64,000 nucleotides of DNA, from positions 1 through 64,000 of the forward strand of contig DATAUD010000121.1 in assembly GCA_036268455.1 (NCBI GenBank), in the 5' to 3' direction. This DNA comes from DATAUD01 sp036268455 (GTDB lineage Bacteria > Verrucomicrobiota > Verrucomicrobiia > Limisphaerales > Palsa-1400). Position 1 is the stretch's first letter. Every line of letters starts with the position of its first letter. The notes beneath the pieces are model-generated. The model had not been told where the DNA came from, did no database searches, and saw only the letters and a program-made list of their open reading frames with translations. Shown in pieces: positions 34,682 through 43,408 of this stretch. The translations under genes were made by a program, and so were the position numbers.

Positions 34682-35536
34682 TTACCGGCGGTTCAAGTGC
34701 GCAATCAAAATTCTCGCCTGTCCGTTATAATCCTTCTCGAGCGCCTCGACCTCCCATCCCTCGTTCACAAAGATTTTCCGCGTCGCCTCCGCGCCATCTT
34801 CATCCAACTCCAGCATTACCCGGCCTTCGGGCCGTAAAAAACCGCGCCCTTGCGCCGCGATTTTCCGATAGAAATCCTGCCCATCCGCCCCGCCATCGAG
34901 CGCCAGCCGCGGCTCGTAATCGCGGACTTCGGGTTCGAGCGCCTCAATTCGCGAGCTTGGAATATAGGGCGGGTTGGAAACGATCACATCGCATCGCAAG
35001 TCCGGTGGCGCGGCCGAAAAAAAATCTCCCTCGTGAAACTCAATTTGCGCGCCGTGTTTCGCCGCATTCTCTCGCGCAAGCGCCAGCGCCTCTCCCGAAA
35101 TCTCGACCGCATGGACCCGTGATTTCGGCGCGTTCACCGCCAGCGCGATTGCCAGGCATCCGCTCCCTGCGCAGAGGTCCAGCGCGATTGGCGCATCGGC
35201 AAGCTGGTTGAGAAATACCCACGCCCGTTCCGCCAGCAACTCCGTTTCCGGCCGCGGAATCAGAACGGACGGGTTCAACCCCACCTCAATCCCGCAAAAC
35301 GAAGTCGATCCGACGATATATTGCAACGGCTCCCGCTGGCCGCGCCGCTGGACGAGCGCGCGTAACGCGTCCAACTCCGCCTCGGAAAGTACCCGCTCGA
35401 AATTCAGGTAAAGTTTCATGCGCGGCATCTTCAAGGCGTGCGCCAGGAGCAATTCCACCTGGAGCCGGGGCGAAGCGACTCCGCGCTTTGCCAAAAAATC
35501 CGCGCTCCGCTGAATGACATCCAGGATGCTCAACAA
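34682..35536 (-). CDS. prmC: Peptide chain release factor N5-glutamine methyltransferase
   Basis: S-adenosylmethionine-dependent methyltransferase (284 aa) that methylates the GGQ glutamine of RF1 and RF2. The N-terminal helical domain (SADFLAKRGVASPRLQVELLLAHAL) is followed by VLIPRPETELL, the SAM-binding LDLCAGSGCLAIAL and the catalytic NPPYI at residues 188-192. It is 15 bases downstream of the rnc gene. Confidence 0.95.
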   Translation of the reverse strand: MLSILDVIQRSADFLAKRGVASPRLQVELLLAHALKMPRMKLYLNFERVLSEAELDALRALVQRRGQREPLQYIVGSTSFCGIEVGLNPSVLIPRPETELLAERAWVFLNQLADAPIALDLCAGSGCLAIALAVNAPKSRVHAVEISGEALALARENAAKHGAQIEFHEGDFFSAAPPDLRCDVIVSNPPYIPSSRIEALEPEVRDYEPRLALDGGADGQDFYRKIAAQGRGFLRPEGRVMLELDEDGAEATRKIFVNEGWEVEALEKDYNGQARILIAHLNRR

Positions 35537-35551
35537 ACCTCTCGAAACGGG

Positions 35552-36253
35552 TTACTGCTGTCCGCGCAATTTTTTCAACGCCGCAATCGCGGCTTCGCTT
35601 TGGGCGGACTTGATGCTTTTTCCGTGGCCCCGCCCCAATTCCGCGCCCGCGTGCGTCACGACACATTCAAAATCCCGGTCGTGGTCCGGCCCGCTGGTGC
35701 TAATCAACTCGTATTGCGGCGCCTCGCTGGATTGCCCTTGCAGCAGCTCCTGCAATTCTCCCTTGGGGTTTTCCAGCGTCGGAATCGAAGTCAATTCCCC
35801 GAAGGCGCGGTGGAACGAGCGCAGAACAAACTGGCGCGCCTCATCAAAACCGCCGTCGAGAAAAATCGCGCCGATTAGCGCTTCAAACGCGTCCGCAAGC
35901 GCCGAGGCGCGATTCCGTCCCAGATTCGCCTCCTCGCCGCGGCCCAAAATCAAATGATCGCGCAATCCGATGTGCCGCGCCTGTTCGGCGAGACTGCGGC
36001 GATTGATCATTTGCGCGCGCGCTTTTGTCAGCGGCCCTTCGCTCACATCGGGAAATTTTTCGTAGAGTTCCCGCGTCAACGCCAGTCCCAGCACCGCGTC
36101 GCCGAGAAATTCCAGACGCTGATTGTGACGCACCGTGCGGCCCTGCTCGTGCGCCACTGAGGGATGCGTCAGAGCCAGCCGCAACAAATCGAGGTCGCGG
36201 AACTGGTATTGGATTTCTGCCTGAAGAGAGTTAAGGTCCGACACAAAAATCAC
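35552..36253 (-). CDS. rnc: Ribonuclease III
   Basis: Double-strand-specific endoribonuclease for rRNA and mRNA processing (233 aa). The signature RLEFLGDAVLGL starts at residue 46, the second active-site region is ALADAFEALIGAIFLDGG, and a dsRNA-binding domain (about 160-230; PKGELQELLQGQ, FECVVTHAGAELGRGHGKSIKSAQSEAAIAAL) ends the protein. The start is GTG at 36253, which overlaps the stop of the upstream zinc-binding protein gene by 4 bases, so the two are coupled. Confidence 0.95.
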   Translation of the reverse strand: MIFVSDLNSLQAEIQYQFRDLDLLRLALTHPSVAHEQGRTVRHNQRLEFLGDAVLGLALTRELYEKFPDVSEGPLTKARAQMINRRSLAEQARHIGLRDHLILGRGEEANLGRNRASALADAFEALIGAIFLDGGFDEARQFVLRSFHRAFGELTSIPTLENPKGELQELLQGQSSEAPQYELISTSGPDHDRDFECVVTHAGAELGRGHGKSIKSAQSEAAIAALKKLRGQQ

Positions 36254-36825
36254 TCCGCGGAATTGGCGCTGACACTTTCAACCGGCGCAGGAGGCGGCGG
36301 TTCCGCGGGAGGCGGATTTACGCCGTGCGCCAAAAGGTCGGCCGTATCGCGCTGCACTTCTTCCAATTCATTCAGTTGCAAGTTGGGATCGGCAATCGTG
36401 AAAATGTCCCCGGTTTTTGGGTGTTCGTAGATAAAAACGCGCCCGCCGTCGCGCTGGATTTCCTCCTTCACCTTCAGGATGCGCTTGCGTTCGAGCATCA
36501 CCGCCAAAATATAACAGACTGGGCCGTGCTTCGGGTCATTGATTTCGATCAATTTGCGCAACAGCGATTCCGCCGATTCCTTAAGAATCGGTTCCGGCGG
36601 CGCCGCTGCTGGAGCTTGAAACACAGTCTGCCATTGCGAGATGAACCCCTTGCGATCATTCGCTCCCTGCTGGTACTGCGAAGCCCAGCATTCCGCGCAA
36701 ATATCAAGTCGGACATACTGTTGTTTCTCCTCAAAAAACAGCGTGTGGAACGGCTGTTTGTCAGCAAAAGCCTTCCCACAAGCCTGGCAGGCGTGCGCCC
36801 GCGATTGGATATTCCATTCGTTCAT
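36250..36825 (-). CDS. Zinc-ribbon protein co-transcribed with rnc
   Basis: A 191-aa protein with two CxxC pairs (C13/C16 in HACQACGKAF and C43/C46 in ICAECW) forming a zinc ribbon. A helical middle (SLLRKLIEINDPKHGPVCYILAVMLERKRILKVKEEI) and a Pro-rich C-terminus (NPPPAEPPPPAP) follow. Its family is conserved by layout in relatives of this group, I believe, but no function is known to me. Its stop overlaps the rnc start, which hints at RNA metabolism. Confidence 0.78.
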   Translation of the reverse strand: MNEWNIQSRAHACQACGKAFADKQPFHTLFFEEKQQYVRLDICAECWASQYQQGANDRKGFISQWQTVFQAPAAAPPEPILKESAESLLRKLIEINDPKHGPVCYILAVMLERKRILKVKEEIQRDGGRVFIYEHPKTGDIFTIADPNLQLNELEEVQRDTADLLAHGVNPPPAEPPPPAPVESVSANSAE

Positions 36826-36914
36826 CAGGTAAGAAGTATTATTGCGCCGGCCATTCCCAACCGCAACGTTTTACTTGGCCTCGCCATCGCGGGCGGATCG
36901 CATTATGGTTTGGT

Positions 36915-37085
36915 GTGCAGATTCTCATACGATTCCCGGATAAAGAGACCGAACAACTCGCGCTGGGAAAAGTCATTTCACGGTTCTCCGGAAAAAGTTG
37001 GGTCACAGGAGAAACCGCAGTTCCGTCCCCGGCATTGGGCTTCTTGGCCCGGCAAGGAATCGGATTTTCCGTTATTGCCTTATGA
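36915..37085 (+). CDS. Putative small protein of 56 residues
   Basis: A frame from GTG (36915) to TGA (37083-37085) reads VQILIRFPDKETEQLALGKV, ISRFSGKSWVTGETAVPSPA and LGFLARQGIGFSVIAL. The even mix of charged, hydrophobic and Gly/Pro residues looks like a folded protein. The frame is open upstream too, without an ATG, so the start is uncertain. It occupies the 336-base gap between the zinc-protein gene and the HEAT-thioredoxin gene, which otherwise shows no feature. Function unknown. Confidence 0.45.
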   Translation: MQILIRFPDKETEQLALGKVISRFSGKSWVTGETAVPSPALGFLARQGIGFSVIAL

Positions 37086-37161
37086 GCTTCTTACGCCGTT
37101 ACGAAATCCTGGTTCTTTTGGAAAACCATTCCCGTGAAACCGGGAATCCTGCGCTGGTTTT

Positions 37162-38349
37162 ATGATTAGAAGGCGCCAGCCGCATTTGCTGCGTAGCGCT
37201 GTCCTTGGGGTGGCTCTCGCCGGCGCTTTGTTGCTCTGGCGCTTCCGTGGATCGCTCAGAAACCGCATAACGGAGAGACTGGTTTTATCAAACGACTCCC
37301 CCTCGCAACAAGTCATCGAGGGCATTATTCAAAAAGCCCCATATCCGGACGCTGCCCTCGCCGCCGAATGGAATTCCGGCAAAATCATTCAGCGCGAGGT
37401 GGCCATTCAAACACTTCGCTCTATCACCACCGTCGGCCAGCCGCTGCCTCCCGAACTTGAGTCGATCCTTCTTTCCGCCACGCTCGATGCTGATATGGAT
37501 GTCCGCGAATCCGCTTTCGGCCTTTTGCGCGACCGGAACGATCCCGCTCTGCCCGCGCTTGCCGCCGCTCAATTGCGCGATCCCGACCCAGAGACGCGAA
37601 TTCTCGGCTTGAATTATTTAAGGCAGATGAAAGCCGCCATCGGTGTTCCAATTGTGATTCCGCTTCTCGATGATGGCGATTCGCTCATCGTCGCGACAGT
37701 GTTGAGTATGCTCGAGAACTGGTCGGGCGCGGAGTTCGGTGTGAGAATGCGCGATGCCACGAATTCCTCGAAAGTCGAAGCCGGCGCGTCTCGCGCCAAG
37801 GCATGGTGGGCCGCGCACCGCCTCGAATTCCCCTCAACCCAACTCGATGTTCCGCGCGAAGCAATTGCCGCGCACATTCTCATTCCAGTCGGAAACTTTT
37901 CATTGTCCGCGCTTGACGGACGCACCGTTGAACTTTCGGATTTCCACGGCAAAGTCGTTTTGATCAATTTCTGGACTACCTGGTGCACGGCCTGCGTGGC
38001 CGAAATACCTGAACTGATCGAATTGCGGAAACAATGCGGGGAAAACGTGGCCATTCTTGGCATCTCCCTCGACTCCGTTGCCGACGGCGCCGCCGGTCAA
38101 AGCGAGTCGGCACTTCACGAAAAAGTCGAGCGCACCGCGAAGGCGCGAGGAATCAACTACCCGATTCTGCTCGACGAAAAAGACCATGTCGGCAGCCGCT
38201 TCAACGGCGGCGAATTGCCCACCACCGTTATTGTGGACGCCCAGGGGAACGTCCGCCGTCGCTTCATTGGCCCGCGAACGCTGGCCGTTTTCCATGCGAT
38301 GATCGCGGAAGCGTCCACGCCTATTGCTTTGACACCCAGTTTACGATAG
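37162..38349 (+). CDS. Membrane-anchored HEAT-repeat and thioredoxin-like protein
   Basis: A 395-aa protein with an N-terminal anchor or signal (LLRSAVLGVALAGALLLW), a HEAT/armadillo-like helical part (about residues 60-220, DMDVRESAFGLLRDRNDPALPALAAAQLRDPDPETR) and a TlpA-like thioredoxin domain (about 240-380) with the redox pair C275-x2-C278 in FWTTWCTACVAEIPEL. It should work as an extracytoplasmic disulfide reductase whose target is recognised by the HEAT part; that is inference. The GH29 gene follows 9 bases later on the same strand. Confidence 0.85.
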   Translation: MIRRRQPHLLRSAVLGVALAGALLLWRFRGSLRNRITERLVLSNDSPSQQVIEGIIQKAPYPDAALAAEWNSGKIIQREVAIQTLRSITTVGQPLPPELESILLSATLDADMDVRESAFGLLRDRNDPALPALAAAQLRDPDPETRILGLNYLRQMKAAIGVPIVIPLLDDGDSLIVATVLSMLENWSGAEFGVRMRDATNSSKVEAGASRAKAWWAAHRLEFPSTQLDVPREAIAAHILIPVGNFSLSALDGRTVELSDFHGKVVLINFWTTWCTACVAEIPELIELRKQCGENVAILGISLDSVADGAAGQSESALHEKVERTAKARGINYPILLDEKDHVGSRFNGGELPTTVIVDAQGNVRRRFIGPRTLAVFHAMIAEASTPIALTPSLR

Positions 38350-38358
38350 CATCCCCCC

Positions 38359-39765
38359 GTGAAATTTCTCCGCGCTCAATTCGGATTCGTTGTGTCGTTG
38401 TTCCTTGCCGCGCCATTGTTCGCCCGCGAGCCCGCAGCCCCGGCGAAGGATTTCACCCACGAGACGCCCCGACAAATCGAAGCCCGGTTGAAATGGTGGA
38501 GCGACGCCCGTTTCGGCATGTTCATCCATTGGGGGCTTTATTCCCAGGCCGCGGGCTATTGGGATGGCAAACCCACCTCCGGCGCCGGCGAATGGATCAT
38601 GAACGACATGAAGATTCCCGACTCCCAATACGCAAAACTCGTCCCCCAATTCAACCCCGTCCAGTTCAACGCCCGTCAATGGGTCCGCATCGCCAAAGCC
38701 GCCGGAATGAAATACATTGTCATCACCAGCAAACATCATGATGGCTTTGGCATGTTCCGTTCGGACATGACCGATTGGTGTATCAAGTCCACTCCCTTCC
38801 AGCGCGACCCGCTCAAGGAACTGTCCCAGGCATGTCAAGCGGAAGGCGTCAAACTTTGCTTCTATCATTCCATAATGGACTGGCATCACCCGGATTATCT
38901 CCCGCGCAAACCGTGGAACGATCTCGCCAGTCCCAACCCGAACTTCGACAACTACGTCGCCTACATGAAAGGCGAGCTTAAGGAACTCCTCACCCGCTAC
39001 GGCCCGCTCGGCATCCTCTGGTTCGACGGTGAGTGGGAAGACACATGGACTCCCGAACGCGGCGAAGACCTCTACAACTACGTCCGCGGCCTGCAACCGG
39101 ACATCATCGTCAATAATCGCGTCGGCAAGGCCCGCGCCGGCATGAACGGCATGAACAAAAACGGCGACCGCGTCGGCGATTACGGCACCCCCGAGCAGCA
39201 AATCCCCGCCACCGGCTTTGGACCTGGCGTCTATTGGGAATCGTGCATGACAATGAACGACACCTGGGGCTACAAGAAAAACGACAACGACTGGAAGTCC
39301 GCCGAAACCCTCGTCCGCAACCTGATCGATTGCGCCAGCAAAGGCGGAAACTACCTTCTCAACGTCGGCCCGACGGGCGAGGGCCTCATCCCCGAACCGT
39401 CCGTCGAACGCCTCCAACAAGTCGGCGCATGGATGAAAATAAACCACGACGCCATTTACGGCACCAGCGCCAGCCCCTTTTCAAAGCTCGTCTGGGGCCG
39501 CTGCACCTCCAGGACCACCTCGACCGGCACGACGCTTTACCTCCACGTCTTCGACTGGCCAACGAACGGCCAGCTTATCATTCCCGGCCTAAAAAGCCCC
39601 GTCACCAAAGCATACCTTCTAAAATCAAACTCCCTCGGCTGGCACAAAAGACTAAAAACCATCCCCGCCGCCGACTCCCTGACCATATCGGTCCCTGCGG
39701 CCGCCCCCGATCAATTTTCCTCCACCATCGTTCTGAAGCTCACAGGTACGCCCAAGGCCGAATGA
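38359..39765 (+). CDS. Secreted GH29 alpha-L-fucosidase
   Basis: A 468-aa exported glycosidase (start GTG 38359; signal peptide to about residue 21, LFLAAPLFA). The GH29 barrel begins at RLKWWSDARFGMFIHWGLYS. It contains YIVITSKHHDGFGMF, LCFYHSIMDWHHPDY and the catalytic nucleophile D223 in LGILWFDGEWE. A C-terminal beta domain follows. It releases L-fucose from plant, algal or host glycans. It may be co-transcribed with the HEAT-thioredoxin gene. Confidence 0.95.
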   Translation: MKFLRAQFGFVVSLFLAAPLFAREPAAPAKDFTHETPRQIEARLKWWSDARFGMFIHWGLYSQAAGYWDGKPTSGAGEWIMNDMKIPDSQYAKLVPQFNPVQFNARQWVRIAKAAGMKYIVITSKHHDGFGMFRSDMTDWCIKSTPFQRDPLKELSQACQAEGVKLCFYHSIMDWHHPDYLPRKPWNDLASPNPNFDNYVAYMKGELKELLTRYGPLGILWFDGEWEDTWTPERGEDLYNYVRGLQPDIIVNNRVGKARAGMNGMNKNGDRVGDYGTPEQQIPATGFGPGVYWESCMTMNDTWGYKKNDNDWKSAETLVRNLIDCASKGGNYLLNVGPTGEGLIPEPSVERLQQVGAWMKINHDAIYGTSASPFSKLVWGRCTSRTTSTGTTLYLHVFDWPTNGQLIIPGLKSPVTKAYLLKSNSLGWHKRLKTIPAADSLTISVPAAAPDQFSSTIVLKLTGTPKAE

Positions 39766-39867
39766 CTTGATAATCTTTGGAACAGCAAGAGATTCAACAA
39801 AACGGAGGAGGAGGCAAACAAGGTCAAGGCAAAGAAAATGCAAATGGATTTGAAGGAGGTTGAATGA
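39766..39867 (+). other. Junction stretch between GH29 and the HEPN-like gene
   Basis: After the GH29 stop, the same frame reads a charged run (NKTEEEANKVKAKKMQMDLKEVE) to a TGA that overlaps the next ATG. No start codon exists except a late ATG. It could be the tail of a gene lost during insertion of the following element, or chance. It contains a strong ribosome-binding site, AAGGAGG at 39853-39859. Confidence 0.35.
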
Positions 39868-40952
39868 TTACCCCGCTTGAGACGCTAACATTCAAGAAGG
39901 AAGAGTTTCGCGAATGGTTAGAGACATGCTCGTTCGGGAAAAACGGGGACACTTTTGAAAGGAAATACCACTCCTTGCTAGATGCAGACTTCCCTAGAAA
40001 CGAAGAGTTCTGGAGACGATTCGTTGTGCCGCTTACAACTCGTCTTAGTGGTAAAAAATCGGATTCTTCCATTGGTTTCCGGGAAGGAGTCGATCCTCTT
40101 TTGCAATACATTTGCGGCGCGAACTATTCTTGCTTTATTCATTTTGTATTTGCAAAGGTGGCCCTCGAAAAATGGAACGATACGTCTCTCGATGCGATTT
40201 ATACCAGGCTTGCGTCAGCATTTGACGTGTTTGAGGCGTTAATAATAAAGTTTCATCTACTGATATGCGAATGTCGTGGCCTTAAGTCAGAACTCATCGA
40301 GGAGCTTTCACTTGACAAGTTCCTTGAGATTGCCAAAGCCTACTATAAGAAAGAGTATCCGAAGATGCTCAAGCATTATGTTAAGGTTGGAAATAAAGTT
40401 CCTCCCATCAAGATTCCATCCGGTCCCTCTGTGTTTTCTGAGTTCTTTGGAGCGGATTTAAAACGGACTGGGTATCGTACAGTCTCGGGCGAGATTCGCG
40501 CATTTCGTAACGCCATTGTTCATGACGTGCGAATCGGAATGCTTAATAATGAGAAAGGGGAAATTCTGGTCCCCAAAGCGTCGAGGATATCTGATTACCG
40601 GGAGTGGTCAAAGGTACAAGAGGCGGCGAAAAATCCCGAGCTAGTTGCTCGGGACTTCTGTGAAGTCAAGGCGCAATGTTCCGGCGACATTCAGCGTTCA
40701 CTTGAAGCTGTGAATTCACTTTACGAGACTGTTTTGAAAAAACTCGATGAAGAGATCTACACCCCCGCCCGAATCCGACTTCGGGAACTATTTGGCATAC
40801 AGTTCCAAGAAAGCGCGCCAGCACTTCCTGCTGTTGTTCAACAATCAGACGGTGAGTCATCAAGTTCTTTTTACATTGGTACAGATTCGATTAGCATTAG
40901 CCAGAGCGGGGTGTCTTTCATCCCTCCAGAGTTTCGGGAGCATCCTGAATGA
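39864..40952 (+). CDS. HEPN-motif protein of unknown function, probably acquired
   Basis: A 362-aa soluble, mostly helical protein. Near residue 215 it has ...EIRAFRNAIVHD, that is R215-N-x3-H220, the RNxxxH active-site motif of HEPN ribonucleases. The N-terminal half contains YSCFIHFVFAKVALEKW and FDVFEALIIKFHLL helices. The C-terminal 40 residues are Ser-rich and polar. The gene is visibly poorer in G+C than its neighbours and has a textbook ribosome-binding site 4 bases before ATG, which the surrounding genes lack; both suggest transfer. HEPN proteins act as toxins, in phage defence or in RNA processing; no partner gene is adjacent. No known family was recognised. Confidence 0.8.
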   Translation: MITPLETLTFKKEEFREWLETCSFGKNGDTFERKYHSLLDADFPRNEEFWRRFVVPLTTRLSGKKSDSSIGFREGVDPLLQYICGANYSCFIHFVFAKVALEKWNDTSLDAIYTRLASAFDVFEALIIKFHLLICECRGLKSELIEELSLDKFLEIAKAYYKKEYPKMLKHYVKVGNKVPPIKIPSGPSVFSEFFGADLKRTGYRTVSGEIRAFRNAIVHDVRIGMLNNEKGEILVPKASRISDYREWSKVQEAAKNPELVARDFCEVKAQCSGDIQRSLEAVNSLYETVLKKLDEEIYTPARIRLRELFGIQFQESAPALPAVVQQSDGESSSSFYIGTDSISISQSGVSFIPPEFREHPE

Positions 40953-41057
40953 GGAATTCCGGCTGCCGTATATCGCCGATTTACTGGCGGGAAAGCCGGC
41001 CGGACCGAAAAAGTCCGTAATCGTTCCAAGTTCGGTAAAAATGTTTTCTCATGGCGT

Positions 41058-41078
41058 CTTTGGGCCTTTGCCACTTTG
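41058..41078. repeat. Short tandem CTTTG units in the intergenic region before the PTS gene
   Basis: CTTTG occurs at 41058, 41066 and 41074, exactly 8 bases apart (CAAAG on the other strand: GCAAAG-type units). The surrounding 41030-41090 does not code for a plausible protein. It resembles dispersed intergenic repeats with GCAAAG units found in many bacterial genomes, by impression. The rest of the 40953-41185 gap holds no recognised feature. Confidence 0.4.
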
Positions 41079-41185
41079 CGTTAAAATCCGGCTCATTCGC
41101 CCGAGATTTTCTTGTGGAACCGGCGGAATCACCCCATCGGTTTCCTCTTGAAATCGAGGCGGACTTAGGGCGAAATGCTCCGGCA

Positions 41186-41653
41186 ATGAATCTTGGCGAC
41201 ATTTTAAGCGTGGATACGATCATCCCGGATTTGAAAGCGGCCAATCGCTGGGAGGCAATCGATGAGTTGATCCAAAACCTGGTCATTACCGGCAAAATCC
41301 GGCCTGACCACCGTGAAGCGATCATCGCCGTCGTCAAAAAACGCGAGTCCTCCATGAGCACCGGCATTGGCTTCGGCATCGGCATTCCTCACGCCTCAAC
41401 CGATGTCATCTCCGAAGTCGTCGGTTCCCTTGGTCGATCCAACAAGGGCATCGACTTCGACGCCTTGGATAATCAGCCGGTCAACCTCGTCATGCTTTTC
41501 CTCGTTCCGCAGGGACAATTTCAAAAACACCTCCATACCCTCGCCAACATCGCCAAACTCCTTCACATAAAAGAATTTCGCCAGGAATTGGAACAAGCCC
41601 CGGACGGCGGCAATATGTACGACATCATCAAAAAATATTCCGCTCCGAAATAA
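41186..41653 (+). CDS. PTS IIA domain protein (fructose/PtsN type)
   Basis: A 155-aa single-domain EIIA of the fructose-mannitol family. The phosphorylation site is H69 in GIGIPHAST. The flanking LDNQPVNLVMLFLVPQGQFQKHLHTLANIAKLL is characteristic. The open frame begins at 41051, but residues before the ATG at 41186 are not family-like. No EIIB, EIIC or HPr lies nearby, so a regulatory role (as PtsN) is more likely than sugar transport. It precedes argS by 21 bases. Confidence 0.9.
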   Translation: MNLGDILSVDTIIPDLKAANRWEAIDELIQNLVITGKIRPDHREAIIAVVKKRESSMSTGIGFGIGIPHASTDVISEVVGSLGRSNKGIDFDALDNQPVNLVMLFLVPQGQFQKHLHTLANIAKLLHIKEFRQELEQAPDGGNMYDIIKKYSAPK

Positions 41654-41674
41654 TCCGTTCGGGCCTTTCAGGCC

Positions 41675-43408
41675 GTGCTTCACAAAATCCTCGAACAAAA
41701 GTTGCAACAAGCGGTAACAGCCGTGTTGCCGAACGCGGGTGCCGCCACCGTTCTGGTGCGCCCATGCCCCGATCCAAAGTTTGGCGACTATCAAACCAAC
41801 GCCCTCATGGCCCTGGCCAAAGCCCGGAAGATGAATCCACGCCAATTGGCCGCCGACGTTGCCGCCAGGCTGGACATCTCCGATTTATGCGAGCCGGTTG
41901 AAATCGCCGGCGCCGGCTTTTTGAACTTCCGCCTCAAAACCTCGGCCATCGCCGGCGCGTTGCGCGACGCCGCATCCGGCGGCCCGCTGTTTTTCCAAAA
42001 GACAGCGAAGCCGCGCTCGATCATTATCGACTTCAGTTCCCCTAACGTTGCCAAGCCGATGCATGTAGGCCACATTCGTTCGACGATTTTGGGCGATTCC
42101 CTGGCCCGGATGCTCAAGCTTCTGGGGCATCGCGTCATTACTGACAATCATATTGGCGATTGGGGCACGCAATTCGGCAAACTGCTCGTCGGTTGGAAAA
42201 CAGGATTGGACCGCGCCGCGCTCGCCGCCGATCCCATCGCCGAGATGGAACGCCTTTACAAACTCGTCAATTCCCGATGCGAATCGGACCCGCAGACGCT
42301 CGAAAACGCCCGCCGCGAATTGGTAAAACTTCAAAGCGGCGACGCTGAAAACCTCGCCATTTGGCACGAAATGATTGCGCTATCGGAATCGCAGTTTCAA
42401 CGTGTTTACTCGCGCCTTGGCGTCAAATTTGATTATTCGCTTGGCGAAAGTTATTACAATCCCCGTCTCAAAACCGTCGTCGAGGAACTGGCCCAACTCG
42501 GCATCGCGCAGCCGAGCGAAGGCGCGATGGCTGTTTTCTTCAATGACGCACCCGGCCTGAAAGATCATCCGGCGCTTGTCCGCAAAAGCGACGGCGGTTT
42601 CAACTACACCACAACAGACCTGGCAACGTTGCAATTCCGGTTGGAGGGCGGCACGTGGGGCGAACAGCCCGACCAAATCATTTACGTCACCGGCGCGCCG
42701 CAACAACTTCATTTCAACCAACTTTTCGCTATTCTGCGCCGTTGGAAGCCCGAGACCACTGTCAAGCTGGCCCATGTCTGGTTCGGTTCTGTTATGGGCG
42801 AAGACGGCAAGCCATTTAGGACCCGCTCCGGCGAAACCGTGCGCTTGGAAGAGTTGCTCGACGAAGCCGAGGAGCGCGCATTCAACGTGGTCTCGGAAAA
42901 AAGCCCGGAATTCGACGTTGCGCTGCGGAAGGAAATCGCGCGAGTTGTTGGCTTGGGCGCCATCAAATATGCCGATCTCTCGCAAAATCGGCAGAGCGAT
43001 TACGTCTTCAGTTGGGACCGGATGCTCGCCCTGCAAGGCAACACCGCCCCGTATCTGCTTTACGCCTACACCCGCATTCGGAGCATTTTCCGCAAAGGCG
43101 GGGAAAGCGCATCGGCAGGGCAAAGCCAGGAATTCGTTTTGAAGGAACCGGACGAATTGGCGTTAGCGCGCCGCCTTCTCAATTTCGGCCTCGTTCTTGA
43201 AAACGCGGCGGACGATTATCGGCCCAATTTTCTGTGCGGTTACCTCTACGAATTGGCGGGAGACTATGCGCGCTTTTACGAAAATTGCCCGGTGTTGAAA
43301 GCCGAAGGCGCCATTCGCGCCACCCGGCTCGCCTTGTGTGAATTGACCGCAAGAGTCCTCAAGCAAGGGCTTGAGGTTCTCGGGATTGAGACAACCGAGA
43401 AGATGTGA
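41675..43408 (+). CDS. argS: Arginyl-tRNA synthetase
   Basis: A class I synthetase (577 aa) that charges tRNA-Arg. The N-terminal additional domain (LPNAGAATVLVRPCPDPKFGDYQTN) is followed by the HIGH-like HVGH at residues 130-133 in KPMHVGHIRSTILGD, ITDNHIGDWGTQFGKLL, and a KMSKS-region equivalent RSGETVRLEELLDEA. The C-terminal DALR anticodon-binding domain (YLYELAGDYARFYENCPVL) ends it. The start is GTG at 41675. Confidence 0.96.
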   Translation: MLHKILEQKLQQAVTAVLPNAGAATVLVRPCPDPKFGDYQTNALMALAKARKMNPRQLAADVAARLDISDLCEPVEIAGAGFLNFRLKTSAIAGALRDAASGGPLFFQKTAKPRSIIIDFSSPNVAKPMHVGHIRSTILGDSLARMLKLLGHRVITDNHIGDWGTQFGKLLVGWKTGLDRAALAADPIAEMERLYKLVNSRCESDPQTLENARRELVKLQSGDAENLAIWHEMIALSESQFQRVYSRLGVKFDYSLGESYYNPRLKTVVEELAQLGIAQPSEGAMAVFFNDAPGLKDHPALVRKSDGGFNYTTTDLATLQFRLEGGTWGEQPDQIIYVTGAPQQLHFNQLFAILRRWKPETTVKLAHVWFGSVMGEDGKPFRTRSGETVRLEELLDEAEERAFNVVSEKSPEFDVALRKEIARVVGLGAIKYADLSQNRQSDYVFSWDRMLALQGNTAPYLLYAYTRIRSIFRKGGESASAGQSQEFVLKEPDELALARRLLNFGLVLENAADDYRPNFLCGYLYELAGDYARFYENCPVLKAEGAIRATRLALCELTARVLKQGLEVLGIETTEKM

